Positions 17,863 to 26,901 are shown, counted from the first letter of the stretch. The stretch: 37,380 nucleotides of DNA from Micromonospora craterilacus (GCF_003236315.1 NZ_POTY01000033.1:1-37380); one strand, 5' to 3'. Notes: generated by a model not told the origin, from the letters alone. Translations and numbers: made by a program.

Positions 17863-18000
17863 GCCCCCGAAACCGGCCGATCAGACTGGTCACCTGGACG
17901 GACGCGCGCCGCGCCGCCGGCAACCGGGTTGCCGCCACCGGCGGTGGGGTTGGCGGACGCCGGCGAGGTGGTCAGCTTGCTCAGGTCGGAGGAGAGATCG

Positions 18001-18510
18001 ATGAGAAGGATTCGGGGGGTCCTTGCCGCGCTGGCGGTCGGGCTCCTGTTGACGAGCTGCGGTGGCGAGCCCAGCGTCTCGGCGCCGGCCGCGGGCGGCG
18101 ACACCCCGGCCGCGACGAGCCAGGTCGATGCCGGGAAGGCGACCGACCAGGCCAAGACGGGCAGCGGTGACACCTGGTGCGACGTGGTGAAGGCGTTCAA
18201 TGACTCGGTGGACCCGTTGTTCACGCCGGGCGGCAGTGACCGGAAGGCCGATGTGGATCAGGCACACGCCCGGCTGAGGGAGCTGGTGGCAGCGGCGCCG
18301 GCGGAGATCAAGACCCAGGCGGCGGCGCTCAGCGAGTTCTACGCCGCGGTCATCGACACCTCGGGCAAGAGCCTGGCCGACGACCCTTCGGGCTACGCCC
18401 GCCTCGCCGAGGCCGCCGAGAAACTCAAGACGGTGATGCCGCCGGTCTCGGAGTACACCATGCAGTACTGCCCGGAGCTCGACCAGCAGCTTCCGGTGGG
18501 GGAATGGTGA
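18001..18510 (+). CDS. Putative lipoprotein of unknown function
   Basis: 169 aa from ATG at 18001, with GGAGGAGAG just upstream. A lipoprotein signal peptide is clear: basic start (MRRIR), hydrophobic core, lipobox L-T-S-C20. After a disordered Ala/Thr/Gly-rich linker (21-55) there is a helical domain (about 57-165) with two Cys residues (WCDVVKAFNDS and MQYCPELDQ) that could form a disulfide outside the cell. I recognise no family. It shares a four-to-seven base overlap with the next lipoprotein gene and the two form an operon downstream of the SARP-like regulator. Confidence 0.8.
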   Translation: MRRIRGVLAALAVGLLLTSCGGEPSVSAPAAGGDTPAATSQVDAGKATDQAKTGSGDTWCDVVKAFNDSVDPLFTPGGSDRKADVDQAHARLRELVAAAPAEIKTQAAALSEFYAAVIDTSGKSLADDPSGYARLAEAAEKLKTVMPPVSEYTMQYCPELDQQLPVGEW

Positions 18511-19082
18511 CCGGACGAGCGGGTGTCGGCCGGTGGCTGATCGTGCTGCCGGCCGTGACGCTGCTGCTCGCCTCGTCTGCCTGCGGAGGGTCGGACGAGG
18601 CGCCCCGATCTCCCGGCGCTGACCGCGATCCCTCGGTGACGACTGCGGTGGATCCCTCGGCCTCCGCGGATCCGGTGGACGACGATGCCTCGGCCGCCCC
18701 ACCCGACAAGCCGGCACCGCAGGGTTGCGATCTGGTGACCGACCAGGAGGCGGCGGCGGTGGTCGGGGTCAAGCTCGGCCCCAAGACGGCCTCAGCACAG
18801 GGTTGTGTCTGGACGGCGCCGCCCACCGGGCCGACCGGCCAGCTGGAGGTGTACGTCGGCGACGGTGCGAAGAAGACGCTCGACATCGCGCGGACGCTCA
18901 AGCACGAACTGGAGGAGCTGCCCGAGGTCGGTGACGAGGCGTACCTCGACGGGACGTCGAACGATGTCTTCGTCCGCAAGGGAGACATCTGGGTCGTGAT
19001 CCATCTGGTCCGGCTCAACGACCCGAAGGAGAACCGTGAGCCGATGGTGAAGCTGGGCCGGGTGGTGGCCGACCGGATGTGA
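18504..19082 (+). CDS. DUF3558-like lipoprotein
   Basis: 192 aa from ATG at 18504; a GTG at 18507, in the GTGA overlap with the upstream stop, is the other likely start. Signal peptide with hydrophobic core (WLIVLPAVTLLLASSAC) and lipidated Cys27. After a Pro/Asp/Ala-rich linker (30-72) comes a compact domain: GCDLVTDQEAAAVVG, a second Cys in QGCVWTAP, and GDEAYLDG with RKGDIWVVIHLV. The Cys-LVT-xE-A ... CxW pattern is the DUF3558 theme of actinomycete surface lipoproteins, whose roles are mostly unknown. It ends directly before a strong terminator hairpin. Confidence 0.8.
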   Translation: MVTGRAGVGRWLIVLPAVTLLLASSACGGSDEAPRSPGADRDPSVTTAVDPSASADPVDDDASAAPPDKPAPQGCDLVTDQEAAAVVGVKLGPKTASAQGCVWTAPPTGPTGQLEVYVGDGAKKTLDIARTLKHELEELPEVGDEAYLDGTSNDVFVRKGDIWVVIHLVRLNDPKENREPMVKLGRVVADRM

Positions 19083-19088
19083 GCCGCG

Positions 19089-19124
19089 GCGACGGTCGGG
19101 AACCCGCGAGTTCCCGACCGTCGC
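19089..19124. terminator. Bidirectional terminator hairpin between convergent operons
   Basis: A perfect 15-bp stem (19089-19103 with 19110-19124) closes a six-base CCGCGA loop. It fills the gap between the lipoprotein gene stop (19082) and the minus-strand ATPase stop (19125), so it can end transcripts from both sides. There is no T-tract on either side, as is common in actinomycetes. Confidence 0.8.
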
Positions 19125-19856
19125 TCAAAGCACCTGGGAGAGGAAGCGGCGCAGGCGTGGGTGCCGGGCCGCCTCGAAGACCGCCCCCGGCTCGCCGGCC
19201 TCCAGCACCACGCCGGCGTCCATGAAGGCGACCTGGTCGGCGACCTCCCGGGCGAAGCCCATCTCGTGAGTCACCACCACCATGGTCATGCCCTGCGCGG
19301 ACAGGTCCGCCAGCACCGCCAGCACGCCCTTGACCAGTTCCGGGTCCAGCGCCGAGGTCGCCTCGTCGAAGAGCATCACCTGCGGCTGCATGGCCAGCGC
19401 CCGGGCGATGGCCACCCGCTGCTGCTGCCCGCCGGACAGGTGCGCCGGCCGGGCGTCGGCCTTCGCGGCCAGCCCGACCCGGTCCAGGTGGGTACGGGCC
19501 ACCGCCACCGCCTCGTCCTCACCCAGCTTGCGGATCCGGCGCAGGGCGAGGGTGATGTTGCGCAGCACGCTCATGTGCGGGAAGAGGTTGAACTGCTGGA
19601 ACACCATGCCGACCCGCTGCCGCAGGGCGTCCGGGTCGTCGCCCAGCACGCTGCGTCCGTCCAGCAGCACGTCGCCGCGATCCGGTTCCAGGAGCCGGTT
19701 GACGGTGCGCAGCAGGGTCGACTTCCCGGAGCCGGAGGGGCCGATCACACAGGCGGTGGCGCCCCGGGCCACGTCCAGGTCGACGCCGCGCAGCACCTGG
19801 TTGCGCCCGAAGGCCAGGTGCACGTCGCGCAGGCTCAGACTGACCGAGGTGCTCAT
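19125..19856 (-). CDS. Polar amino-acid ABC importer, ATP-binding protein
   Basis: 243 aa from ATG at 19856, overlapping the permease stop by ATGA. Motifs: Walker [11 protein letters not shown]-loop FQQFNLFPH, signature LSGGQQQRV, Walker [15 protein letters not shown] and H-loop VVTHEMGFA. This is the GlnQ/HisP/TcyN class that energises uptake of amino acids such as glutamine, histidine or cystine. Because the operon leader carries SAM- and cysteine-type control elements, a sulfur amino acid is more likely than glutamine (inference). It is the last gene of the three-gene operon. Confidence 0.95.
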   Translation of the reverse strand: MSTSVSLSLRDVHLAFGRNQVLRGVDLDVARGATACVIGPSGSGKSTLLRTVNRLLEPDRGDVLLDGRSVLGDDPDALRQRVGMVFQQFNLFPHMSVLRNITLALRRIRKLGEDEAVAVARTHLDRVGLAAKADARPAHLSGGQQQRVAIARALAMQPQVMLFDEATSALDPELVKGVLAVLADLSAQGMTMVVVTHEMGFAREVADQVAFMDAGVVLEAGEPGAVFEAARHPRLRRFLSQVL

Positions 19857-20635
19857 CGTTGGTTTCCTCCCGCGGCGCCGGGCAGCGCCAGGTCGAGGTC
19901 GTCGGGATCGTCGCCGGCCGGTCCGGTGGCCGGCCGCCCGTGCCGCAGCCGCCGGTCGATCCAGTTGACGACGTGTGTCAGCGGCACGGTCAGCGCCAGG
20001 TAGAACAGCCCGGCCAGCAGCAGCGCCGACTGGTTGCCGGTGTTGGCCGCGTAGTCCTGCCCGATCCGGAACAGCTCCCGCTGGCTGGCCAGCAGGCCGA
20101 GGAAGTAGACCAGGCTGGAGTCCTTGATCAGGGCGATCAACTGGTTCACCCAGGCCGGCAGGATCCGGCGGATGCCCTGCGGGATGATCACCATCCGCAT
20201 CGCCTCGCCCCAGGAGAAGCCCAGCGCGCGGGCCGCCTCCAACTGGGTGGCCTCCACCGACTGGATGCCGGAGCGGAAGATCTCACCGATGTACGCCGAC
20301 GCGATCAGCGACAGCGCCAGGATCCCCAGCGGGTACGGGTTGGGCCCCCACACCTGCATGCCCAGCGGCGCCAGGCCGACCCCGATCAGCAGGATCGTCG
20401 CCGCCGCCGGCAGGCCCCGGAACACGTCGGTGTAGACCCGCGCCGGCCAGCGCAACCAGCGGGTACGCGAGATGCCCGCCACGGCCAGCAGGATGCCCAG
20501 CGCCGAGCCGAGCAGGGCGGCGGTGACCGCCAGGATCAGCGTGTTCGGCAACCCGACGGTGAGCATGTCGGGTAGCGCCTCGCGCATGGACTCCCAGTCG
20601 AAGAACGTCTCCCACAGGGTGCGCAACGGATCCAC
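19853..20635 (-). CDS. Polar amino-acid ABC importer, permease
   Basis: 260 aa from GTG at 20635: GGAGG lies six bases before it, while the TTG at 20641 directly abuts the GGAGG and is less suitable. Five hydrophobic segments follow a short N-terminus. HisM/GlnP-type signatures are present: [28 protein letters not shown], and the EAA loop [28 protein letters not shown] (in parts). The C-terminal 35 residues are a polar tail ([16 protein letters not shown]). It forms the channel, probably as a homodimer, with the ATPase downstream and the binding lipoprotein upstream. Confidence 0.94.
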   Translation of the reverse strand: MDPLRTLWETFFDWESMREALPDMLTVGLPNTLILAVTAALLGSALGILLAVAGISRTRWLRWPARVYTDVFRGLPAAATILLIGVGLAPLGMQVWGPNPYPLGILALSLIASAYIGEIFRSGIQSVEATQLEAARALGFSWGEAMRMVIIPQGIRRILPAWVNQLIALIKDSSLVYFLGLLASQRELFRIGQDYAANTGNQSALLLAGLFYLALTVPLTHVVNWIDRRLRHGRPATGPAGDDPDDLDLALPGAAGGNQR

Positions 20636-20669
20636 GGTCAACCTCCGCCCGGCTCGCTCGTCGTCCTAC

Positions 20670-21524
20670 TCAGGAAGCGGCCGACGCCGACGGCGCCACC
20701 ACGTTGCCGCTGCCGGGGCTGAAGTCGGCCGGGATCGGGCGGCCCGGGTAGTACTGCTCCTGCAGCCGGGTCCAGGTGCCGTCGGCGATCACCTCGTCGA
20801 GGGCCTTGTCCAACGCCTCCCGCAGCGCGTCGTTGCCCTTGGCGAAGGCGTACGCGGTCGGGGCCGGGCTGAGCAGCTTCGCCGCTACCGTGATCTTGCC
20901 GCCGCTGTCCGCTGCGGACTTGTCGCCGATCTCGGCGGGAGCGATCCAGGCGTCCGCAGTGCCGGCCTTGAGCTGGTTGAGCGCACCGTTGTAGTCGGGC
21001 ACCCGGACCGGGTCGAGTCCCTTGCCGGTGGCGTAGTCGTCCTGGACGGTGCCCTGCACGACCACCACCCGCTTGCCGGGCAACTCGTCGAAGCTGGTCA
21101 GCGACGAGCCGGCGGGCACGTCGAGGCCGAAGTAGCCGAAGTCGTACCCGTTGCCGAAGTCGACGGTCTTCTTCCGCGCCTCGGTGATGGTGATCGACGA
21201 GCTGCCGATGTCGAACTTGCGGTTGCCCACCTGGGCGAGCAGCGCGGAGAAGTCGGTGCCGACGAACTCCACCTTCAGCCCGATCTTGTCGGCGGCGGCG
21301 ACCAGCAGATCGTTGTCGAACCCGGTGAACTTGCCGTCCTTGAGGTACACGTTCGGCGGCGCGTCGCTGAGCGTGCCGGCCCGCAGCACCCCGGGCTGGA
21401 GCAGGCGGTACGGGTTGTCGGTGCCGCCGGCGGAGTCCGAGCCGCAGGCGGTGAGGGCGGTGGCACCGAGGATGGCGGCGACGCCGACGGCGGCGGCTCG
21501 GGTCAGGGCAGGAAGGAATCGCAC
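20670..21524 (-). CDS. Amino-acid ABC importer, substrate-binding lipoprotein
   Basis: 284 aa from GTG at 21524, preceded by AGGAGA; a longer frame starting at 21584 adds residues with no signal-peptide character. The signal peptide (VRFLPALTRAAAVGVAAILG) ends in a lipobox LTAC with Cys at about residue 27. The mature part is a SBP_bac_3 two-lobed binding protein: GFDNDLLVAAADKIG, FDIGSSSITITEARKKTVDF and GTVQDDYATGKGLDP are typical. It captures the substrate outside the membrane. The riboswitch and leader peptide upstream of this gene suggest methionine, cystine or a related sulfur compound. Confidence 0.94.
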   Translation of the reverse strand: MRFLPALTRAAAVGVAAILGATALTACGSDSAGGTDNPYRLLQPGVLRAGTLSDAPPNVYLKDGKFTGFDNDLLVAAADKIGLKVEFVGTDFSALLAQVGNRKFDIGSSSITITEARKKTVDFGNGYDFGYFGLDVPAGSSLTSFDELPGKRVVVVQGTVQDDYATGKGLDPVRVPDYNGALNQLKAGTADAWIAPAEIGDKSAADSGGKITVAAKLLSPAPTAYAFAKGNDALREALDKALDEVIADGTWTRLQEQYYPGRPIPADFSPGSGNVVAPSASAAS

Positions 21525-21572
21525 AGGTGTCTCCTGGTTGAGCGGCGGCGGGCACGGGCGTGCCGCACCGAC

Positions 21573-21650
21573 GGTCCGCCGCACGGCGGACCGCTGGGAT
21601 GGGTCGGTCAGGAAGAAGGGGCGGCGGTCAGCCGAGCCGGGTCGGCTCGG
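21573..21650 (-). promoter_or_regulatory. Two hairpins between leader peptide and binding-protein gene
   Basis: An 8-bp perfect stem GGTCCGCC/GGCGGACC (21573-21592, four-base loop) and a 7-bp stem CCGAGCC/GGCTCGG (21632-21650) lie in the 143 bp between the leader-peptide stop and the importer genes. They are positioned like attenuator structures whose folding could depend on ribosome progress through the leader peptide. Neither has a U-tract, so termination would have to be Rho-dependent or the hairpins may act at translation. Confidence 0.4.
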
Positions 21651-21667
21651 TGACCGGAGCGGCGCGG

Positions 21668-21769
21668 TCAGCTACACGCGGCGCTGCAGACCCGCATCAT
21701 GTCGACGTGCCGGCGCCGGGTCAGGCCCGGGCAGGCCACGGCGGGAGCGGGTCGACTGCGGTACGGCAT
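21668..21769 (-). CDS. Short leader peptide (LTRRRHVD...CSAAC type)
   Basis: 33 aa from ATG at 21769, with GAGGGAGAA just upstream. The C-terminal half LTRRRHVDMMRVCSAACS belongs to the recurring actinomycete 'putative leader peptide' pattern (RRHVD-L-x-RV-x-S-A-x-C) found before sulfur-assimilation and sulfur amino-acid transport operons. Two Cys codons near the stop could make ribosome stalling depend on cysteinyl-tRNA supply. It lies between the SAM-IV riboswitch and the importer genes. The family resemblance is from memory; attenuation is inference. Confidence 0.8.
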   Translation of the reverse strand: MPYRSRPAPAVACPGLTRRRHVDMMRVCSAACS

Positions 21770-21794
21770 GGTTCTCCCTCTAGGTCGTGATGAC

Positions 21795-21917
21795 CTGGGA
21801 ACCAGGCCACGCTTGCATCGGAGGTTGCTCCGATGCCTGGTCTTCACCCGGGGCACCCCTGCGCGGACGAGGGTTGCCGGCCAGCGAGCCGGGGCTTGAC
21901 GCTGGCGCTCATGACCT
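21795..21917 (-). promoter_or_regulatory. SAM-IV riboswitch
   Basis: Read on the minus strand from 21917, the RNA contains GGTCATGAGCGCCAGCGTC, AAGCCCCGGCTCGCTGGCC, GGCAACCCTC, GGGGTGCCCCGGGTGAAGACC in order, which is the conserved core of the SAM-IV riboswitch class described in actinomycetes. It is followed by a perfect 9-bp hairpin (21815-21836) and a CCTGG/CCAGG hairpin (21795-21807). SAM binding is expected to lower expression of the downstream importer operon. A TAGCCT -10-like hexamer lies just upstream (about 21923-21928). Confidence 0.88.
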
Positions 21918-22234
21918 GCCGCCGAGGCTAGCAGCCGGTCACGGGGCGGCGTCCACCCGTTATGACAACCCTCACGCAGGGCGTCGGCGTACCGCGCGCC
22001 GAGTGGGTGTTGCCCGTTGCCCGCGTGATCCCTTACGGTCTGCTCAGCGGTGGGCGGTGCGGTCCGCATCCGAGTAGACACCGCCGGTGGTCCGCGACGC
22101 GGGCCGGGATGGTGGAATCCCGGGCCCCTCGATCGTGGCGGATGTGCCGGCGGGCGAACCCCAAGCTGCGGGTGGCGCGTCGAGGCGCCGGGCCGGCGGC
22201 GTACGGGGGCGCGGACACCCACCGGGAGTTCCCC

Positions 22235-22537
22235 TTGCATCTCACCCCCCATGAGCAGGACCGCCTGCTCGTCCACCTGGCGGCCGACGTCGCCCGGCGC
22301 CGCCGCGACCGCGGCCTGCGCCTCAACTACCCGGAATCCGTCGCGGTGATCACCGCCTTCCTCCTCGAAGGGGCGCGCGACGGGGAGTCCGTGGTCGACC
22401 TGATGGCCGCCGGCCGCACCGTCCTGACCCGGGACGACGTGCAGGACGGCATCCCCGAGCTGCTGAGGGAGGTGCAGGTGGAGGCGACGTTCCCGGACGG
22501 CACCAAGCTGGTGACGGTGCACCACCCGATCCCGTGA
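22235..22537 (+). CDS. ureA: Urease gamma subunit
   Basis: 100 aa from TTG at 22235 with GGGAG six bases before it; this gives exactly the family's length and the usual [33 protein letters not shown] opening (cited as [11 protein letters not shown] and RGLRLNYPE). The C-terminal [32 protein letters not shown] is also standard in parts. Together with UreB and UreC it forms the nickel enzyme that hydrolyses urea to ammonia and carbamate in the cytoplasm. It is first gene of the ureABCFGD operon and overlaps ureB by GTGA. Upstream ~300 bp contain the divergent SAM-IV leader; I could not identify a clear promoter. Confidence 0.97.
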   Translation: MHLTPHEQDRLLVHLAADVARRRRDRGLRLNYPESVAVITAFLLEGARDGESVVDLMAAGRTVLTRDDVQDGIPELLREVQVEATFPDGTKLVTVHHPIP

Positions 22538-22884
22538 TCCCCGGCGAGATCCTGCCGGCCGCCGGGCCGGTGGAGATCAATTCCGGTCGGCCGGTGACCA
22601 CGCTGCTGGTGGTCAACACCGGCGACCGGCCGGTGCAGGTCGGCTCGCACTACCACTTCGCCGAGGCGAACCCGGCGTTGGACTTCGACCGGGACGCCGC
22701 CTGGGGGCAGCGGCTCGCCGTGCCGGCCGGTACGTCGGTGCGCTTCGAACCGGGCGTGAGCCGCCCGGTCGACCTGGTGCCGCTCGGCGGCGCGCGGATC
22801 GTGCCCGGCCTGCGCGGCGAATGCGGCGGGCACCTGGACCTGGGGCCGGCGGCGGTGGCCGGCGCGGACGGCGGGCCGGCATGA
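22534..22884 (+). CDS. ureB: Urease beta subunit
   Basis: 116 aa from GTG at 22534 within the GTGA overlap with ureA. The family opening [15 protein letters not shown] is followed by [28 protein letters not shown] (in parts) and [21 protein letters not shown], the standard UreB core. It is a structural subunit of the urease trimer that caps the alpha subunit. The last ~12 residues are a Gly/Ala-rich tail. It overlaps ureC by ATGA. Confidence 0.97.
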   Translation: MIPGEILPAAGPVEINSGRPVTTLLVVNTGDRPVQVGSHYHFAEANPALDFDRDAAWGQRLAVPAGTSVRFEPGVSRPVDLVPLGGARIVPGLRGECGGHLDLGPAAVAGADGGPA

Positions 22885-24584
22885 GCATCGTGGAGCGGAA
22901 CCGCTACGTCGCCCTGTACGGGCCGACCACCGGCGACCGGATCCGGCTGGCCGACACGAACCTGCTCATCGAGGTCGAACACGACCACTGTGCCGGCGGC
23001 GACGAGGCGGTCTTCGGCGGCGGAAAGGTGATCCGCGAATCGATGGGCCAGTCCCGGGCCACCCGCGCCGACGGTGCCCTGGACACCGTCATCACCGGCG
23101 CGGTGGTCCTCGACCACTGGGGCGTGGTCAAGGCCGACGTGGGACTGCGCGACGGCCGGATCGTCGCGCTGGGCCGGGCCGGCAACCCGGACACCATGGA
23201 CGGTGTCCATCCGGACCTGGTGATCGGCCCGGCGACCGAGGTGATCGCCGGCAACGGCCGGATCCTCACCGCCGGTGGGGTCGACACCCACGTGCACTTC
23301 ATCTGCCCGCAGATCGTCACCGAGGCGCTGGCCGGCGGGGTCACCACTCTGGTCGGTGGCGGCACCGGGCCGGCCGAGGGCACCCGCGCCACCACCGTCA
23401 CCCCCAACGCCTGGCACCTGGCCCGGATGCACGAGGCCCTCGACGCGTTCCCGGTCAACGTGCTGTTGCTGGGCAAGGGCAACACGGTGTCCACCGAGGC
23501 GCTGTGGGAGCAGTTGCGGGCCGGGGCCGGCGGATTCAAACTGCACGAGGACTGGGGCACCACCCCGGCGGCGATCGACGCCTGCCTGCGGGTCGCGGAC
23601 GCCTCCGGCGTGCAGGTCTCCATCCACACCGACACCCTCAACGAGGCCGGGTTCGTCGCCGACACCCTGCGCGCGATCGGCGGCCGGGCGATCCACTCGT
23701 ACCACACCGAGGGCGCCGGAGGCGGGCACGCGCCGGACATCATCACCGTGGCCGGGGAGCCGAACGTGCTGCCCTCGTCGACCAACCCGACCCGCCCGTA
23801 CACCCGCAACACCCTCGCCGAGCACCTCGACATGCTGATGGTCTGCCACCACCTCAACCCGGCCGTGCCGGAGGACCTGGCCTTCGCCGAGAGCCGGATC
23901 CGGCCGTCCACCATGGCCGCCGAGGATCTGCTGCACGACCTCGGGGCCATCTCCATCATCGGTTCCGACTCGCAGGCGATGGGCCGGGTCGGGGAGATCG
24001 TGCTGCGTACCTGGCAGAGCGCGCACGTGATGAAGGCCCGGGTGGGCGCGCTGCCCGGCGACGGCGCCGCCGACAACCACCGGGCCCGCCGGTACGTGGC
24101 GAAGTACACCATCTGTGCCGCCATGGCAAACGGCCTCGACCACGAGATCGGGTCGGTGGAGCCGGGCAAGCTCGCCGACCTGGTGCTGTGGGAGCCAGCC
24201 TTCTTCGGCGTACGCCCGCACCTGGTGATCAAGGGCGGCATGATCGCGTACGCCCAGATGGGTGATGCGAACGCCTCCATCCCGACCCCGCAGCCGATGC
24301 TGCCCCGGCCGATGTTCGGTGCGTACGGAGGCGCTGCCGCCGCCACCAGCCTGGCTTTCGTCGCCCCCGCGGCGCTCGACGCGGGGCTGCGCCTGGACGT
24401 GCGCCGGCGGGTGGTGCCGGTGGCCGACGTACGGTCCCGGAGCAAGACGGACCTGCCGGAGAACGGCGCGCTGCCGCGCATCGAGGTCGACCCGGACACC
24501 TTCACCGTCCGGGTCGACGGGGTGGTGGTCGAACCGGATCCGGTGACCGAGCTGCCCATGGCCCAGCGGTACTTCCTCTTCTGA
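22881..24584 (+). CDS. ureC: Urease alpha (catalytic) subunit
   Basis: 567 aa, full length, from ATG at 22881. All nickel-centre residues are visible: H137 and H139 (VDTHVHF), the carbamylated bridging K220 ([10 protein letters not shown]), H249 (SIHTDTLNE), H275 ([15 protein letters not shown]) and D363 (GSDSQAMGR), together with the mobile-flap C322-H323-H324 (MVCHHLNP). It should therefore be active once loaded with nickel by UreFGD. It overlaps ureB by ATGA and ureF by TGATG, indicating one tightly coupled transcript. Confidence 0.98.
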   Translation: MSIVERNRYVALYGPTTGDRIRLADTNLLIEVEHDHCAGGDEAVFGGGKVIRESMGQSRATRADGALDTVITGAVVLDHWGVVKADVGLRDGRIVALGRAGNPDTMDGVHPDLVIGPATEVIAGNGRILTAGGVDTHVHFICPQIVTEALAGGVTTLVGGGTGPAEGTRATTVTPNAWHLARMHEALDAFPVNVLLLGKGNTVSTEALWEQLRAGAGGFKLHEDWGTTPAAIDACLRVADASGVQVSIHTDTLNEAGFVADTLRAIGGRAIHSYHTEGAGGGHAPDIITVAGEPNVLPSSTNPTRPYTRNTLAEHLDMLMVCHHLNPAVPEDLAFAESRIRPSTMAAEDLLHDLGAISIIGSDSQAMGRVGEIVLRTWQSAHVMKARVGALPGDGAADNHRARRYVAKYTICAAMANGLDHEIGSVEPGKLADLVLWEPAFFGVRPHLVIKGGMIAYAQMGDANASIPTPQPMLPRPMFGAYGGAAAATSLAFVAPAALDAGLRLDVRRRVVPVADVRSRSKTDLPENGALPRIEVDPDTFTVRVDGVVVEPDPVTELPMAQRYFLF

Positions 24585-25267
24585 TGGCCGCCCCGACCAT
24601 GCTGCTGCTCCTCGCCGACGGGCGGTTCCCCGCCGGGGCGCACGCCCATTCGGCCGGTCTGGAGGCCGCCGTCGCCGCCGGACGGGTCACCGACCTGGCC
24701 ACGCTGGGCGGGTACCTGCGCGGCCGGCTGGCCACCGCGGGCCTGGTCGCGGCGGCCTTCGCGGCGGCGGCCCGCCGGGCGGCCTGGTCGTCCGGGCGAC
24801 GGGCCACGCTCGCCCGGCTCGACGCCGAACTGGACGCCCGTACCGCCTCGCCGGCCCAAAGGGCGGTGTCCCGCCGGCAGGGCCGCGCGTTGCTGCGGGC
24901 GGGCCGCCAGATCTGGCCGGCGGCCACCTTCGACGACCTGCCCGTCACACCGGGCGGCCCGCACCAGCCGCTCACGCTCGGGCTGGTCGGCGCCGCCGCC
25001 GGACTCGACCCGGCGCAGGTCGCCACGGTCGCCGCCCACGCCACGGTGACCGGCTCGGCCAGTGCCGCCGTACGCCTGCTGGGCCTCGACCCGTACCAGG
25101 TGCAGGCCCTGCTGGTCCGGCTCGCCGGCGCCTGCGACGCCACCGCGGCGCGGGCGGCCCGGGCCGCCGAAGAACCACCGGAGCGGCTGCCCGCCGCCGC
25201 CGCGCCGCTCGCCGACATTCACGCCGAAGCTCACGCCACCTGGGAGGTGCGTCTCTTTGCGTCCTGA
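24584..25267 (+). CDS. ureF: Urease accessory protein UreF
   Basis: 227 aa from ATG at 24584 (TGATG overlap with ureC). All-helical UreF pattern: [21 protein letters not shown] at the start (here the conserved SDxxFPxGxxxxSxGLE is varied to [17 protein letters not shown]), then [12 protein letters not shown] and the [19 protein letters not shown] region. UreF works with UreD and UreG to direct nickel and CO2 to the apo-urease. The protein is Ala-rich with several alanine stretches. Its 3' end contains the ribosome binding site of ureG. Confidence 0.93.
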   Translation: MAAPTMLLLLADGRFPAGAHAHSAGLEAAVAAGRVTDLATLGGYLRGRLATAGLVAAAFAAAARRAAWSSGRRATLARLDAELDARTASPAQRAVSRRQGRALLRAGRQIWPAATFDDLPVTPGGPHQPLTLGLVGAAAGLDPAQVATVAAHATVTGSASAAVRLLGLDPYQVQALLVRLAGACDATAARAARAAEEPPERLPAAAAPLADIHAEAHATWEVRLFAS

Positions 25268-26102
25268 AATCCTGCGCCCCGAGATCGAGCACGACGAGTC
25301 CGTTCCGCACACCCACCCCGAACCGGGCGTCGACCCGCACGCCCCGCTGCCCGCCGCCACCCGGGCGCTGCGGGTCGGCATCGGCGGCCCGGTCGGCTCC
25401 GGCAAGACCGCACTGGTCGCCGCGCTGTGCCGGGCGTTCGCCGGCGAGCTGCGGCTGGGCGTGGTGACCAACGACATCTACACCACCGAGGACGCCGACT
25501 TCCTCAAACGGGCCGGGGTGCTCGATCCGGCCCGGATCCGCGCGGTGGAAACCGGCTGCTGCCCGCACACCGCGATCCGCGATGACATCGGCGCCAACCT
25601 CGACGCGGTCGACGAACTGGCCGAGGCATTGGGTCCGCTGGACCTGGTGCTGGTGGAGAGTGGTGGGGACAACCTGACCGCCACCTTCAGCCGGGGCCTG
25701 GTCGACCGGCAGATCTTCGTGGTCGACGTGGCCGGCGGGGACAAGGTGCCGCGCAAGGGCGGGCCCGGGGTGACCGCCGCCGACCTGCTGGTGATCAACA
25801 AGACCGACCTGGCGCCCATGGTCGGCGCCGACCTGTCCGTAATGGACCGCGACGCCCGCGCCCGACGCGGCGCCCTGCCGACGGTCTTCCAGTCCATAAC
25901 GGAGGATCCCCTGGCGAGCCAGGTCGCCGACTGGATCCGCCACGAACTGGCCCACCGGAGCACGGTGACCGTGCCACCCGACGCCGCCGGTGCCGCTTCG
26001 CCCGGCGCTGCGTCGGCCGGTGTCGGCTCGGCCGAGCCCGCTCCAAGGGCCGTCGCGGGCCAGGCCGCGCCGGTCGCCGCTCTTCCCGTCGGGCGCGCCT
26101 GA
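25257..26102 (+). CDS. ureG: Urease accessory GTPase UreG, with long C-terminal tail
   Basis: 281 aa from TTG at 25257, with GGGAGG nine bases upstream; no ATG or GTG in frame is better placed. A His/Asp/Glu-rich N-terminus ([22 protein letters not shown]) may bind nickel. The SIMIBI GTPase core has P-loop [24 protein letters not shown], the metal-site [14 protein letters not shown] (Cys-Pro-His), [11 protein letters not shown] and NKTDLAP. Typical UreG ends near WIRHEL; here ~50 Ala/Pro/Gly-rich residues follow and run to the ureD start, so this tail is unusual. No ureE is present and the N-terminal His segment may partly replace it (inference). Confidence 0.95.
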   Translation: MRPEILRPEIEHDESVPHTHPEPGVDPHAPLPAATRALRVGIGGPVGSGKTALVAALCRAFAGELRLGVVTNDIYTTEDADFLKRAGVLDPARIRAVETGCCPHTAIRDDIGANLDAVDELAEALGPLDLVLVESGGDNLTATFSRGLVDRQIFVVDVAGGDKVPRKGGPGVTAADLLVINKTDLAPMVGADLSVMDRDARARRGALPTVFQSITEDPLASQVADWIRHELAHRSTVTVPPDAAGAASPGAASAGVGSAEPAPRAVAGQAAPVAALPVGRA

Positions 26103-26103
26103 A

Positions 26104-26901
26104 TTGCGGGCCACCGCCCGGCTGGTGGCCCGCGCGGACGGACACGGTCGCACCGTCCTGCCGGAACTGCGGGGGGAGAGCCCGCTGCTGCTGCGCCAGG
26201 TGCCGGCCGGCGACGGTGGGGTCACGGTGTACGTGGTCGGCGGCGCGGCCGGGCCGCTCGCCGGCGACGAGCTACGGCTGGACGTCGAGGTGGGTCCTGG
26301 TGCGGTGGTACGGGTGCACACGGTGGCCGCCTCGATCGCGTTGCCCGGCCGTCCCGGCCCGGTATCCCGGATGCTGGTCCGGGCGACCGTGGCCGCGGGT
26401 GCCACCCTGCGCTGGCTGCCCGAGCAGTTGGTCGCGGCGGCCGGCTGCGCGCACGTCGGCGACGCCCAGGTGGACGTCGCGGAGGGCGGCACCCTGCACT
26501 GGCGTGACGAGCTGATCTGCGGCCGGCACGGCGAGCAGCCCGGCCACGCCGAGGTGAACACCTGGGTCGACCTGGCCGGCCGGCCGCTGCTGCGGCAGTC
26601 CCTCACGGTCGGGCCGGACGTCCCCGGCTGGGCCGGCCCGGCCGTGCTCGGCGGCGCGGCGGCGACCGGTTCGCTACTGGTGGTCGACCCGGCCCGACCC
26701 GCCGAGCCCCCGGCCGTCGCGGGCACGGTGGCCCGGCTGCCACTGGCCGGCGGCCTGGCCACCCTGTGGACCGCCACCGCTGCGGACGCGCACACCCTCC
26801 GTGCCTACCTCGAACCTCCGACCGAGAACCGATCTTGGTGCGGTGGTGCCCCGCCAGAGCCCGTTTCGGACCAGCATTCCCTGGCCGGGATGGGCGGGTG
26901 A
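26104..26901 (+). CDS. ureD: Urease accessory protein UreD (UreH)
   Basis: 265 aa from TTG at 26104, which directly follows the ureG stop and gives the expected opening LRATARLVARADGHGRTVLPELRGES (cited in parts); in-frame GTG codons at 25990 and 26020 inside ureG are longer alternatives, and none has a good ribosome binding site. The core has PLLLRQVPAGDGGVTVYVVG, GPLAGDELRLDVEVGPGAVV, TVAASIALPG and LRWLPEQLVAAAGC, all UreD-like. UreD is the platform that holds UreF-UreG on apo-urease. The last ~25 residues (after LRAYLEP) are atypical and may result from a lost stop codon. Confidence 0.92.
   Translation: MRATARLVARADGHGRTVLPELRGESPLLLRQVPAGDGGVTVYVVGGAAGPLAGDELRLDVEVGPGAVVRVHTVAASIALPGRPGPVSRMLVRATVAAGATLRWLPEQLVAAAGCAHVGDAQVDVAEGGTLHWRDELICGRHGEQPGHAEVNTWVDLAGRPLLRQSLTVGPDVPGWAGPAVLGGAAATGSLLVVDPARPAEPPAVAGTVARLPLAGGLATLWTATAADAHTLRAYLEPPTENRSWCGGAPPEPVSDQHSLAGMGG

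Noticed and set aside
19125..21524. Naming the importer glnQ/glnP/glnH
   Set aside because: Homology fits glutamine-type importers, but the SAM-IV riboswitch and leader peptide argue for a sulfur compound, so no gene symbols are given.
22000..22234. GlnR box or clear promoter before ureA
   Set aside because: I found no pair of GTNAC/GAAAC half-sites with proper spacing nor a convincing -35/-10 pair in this GC-rich stretch.
22904..25477. Very long minus-strand frame opposite ureC-ureG
   Set aside because: It is antisense to well-conserved urease genes, has a low-complexity translation and no domain, so it is a GC-skew artefact.
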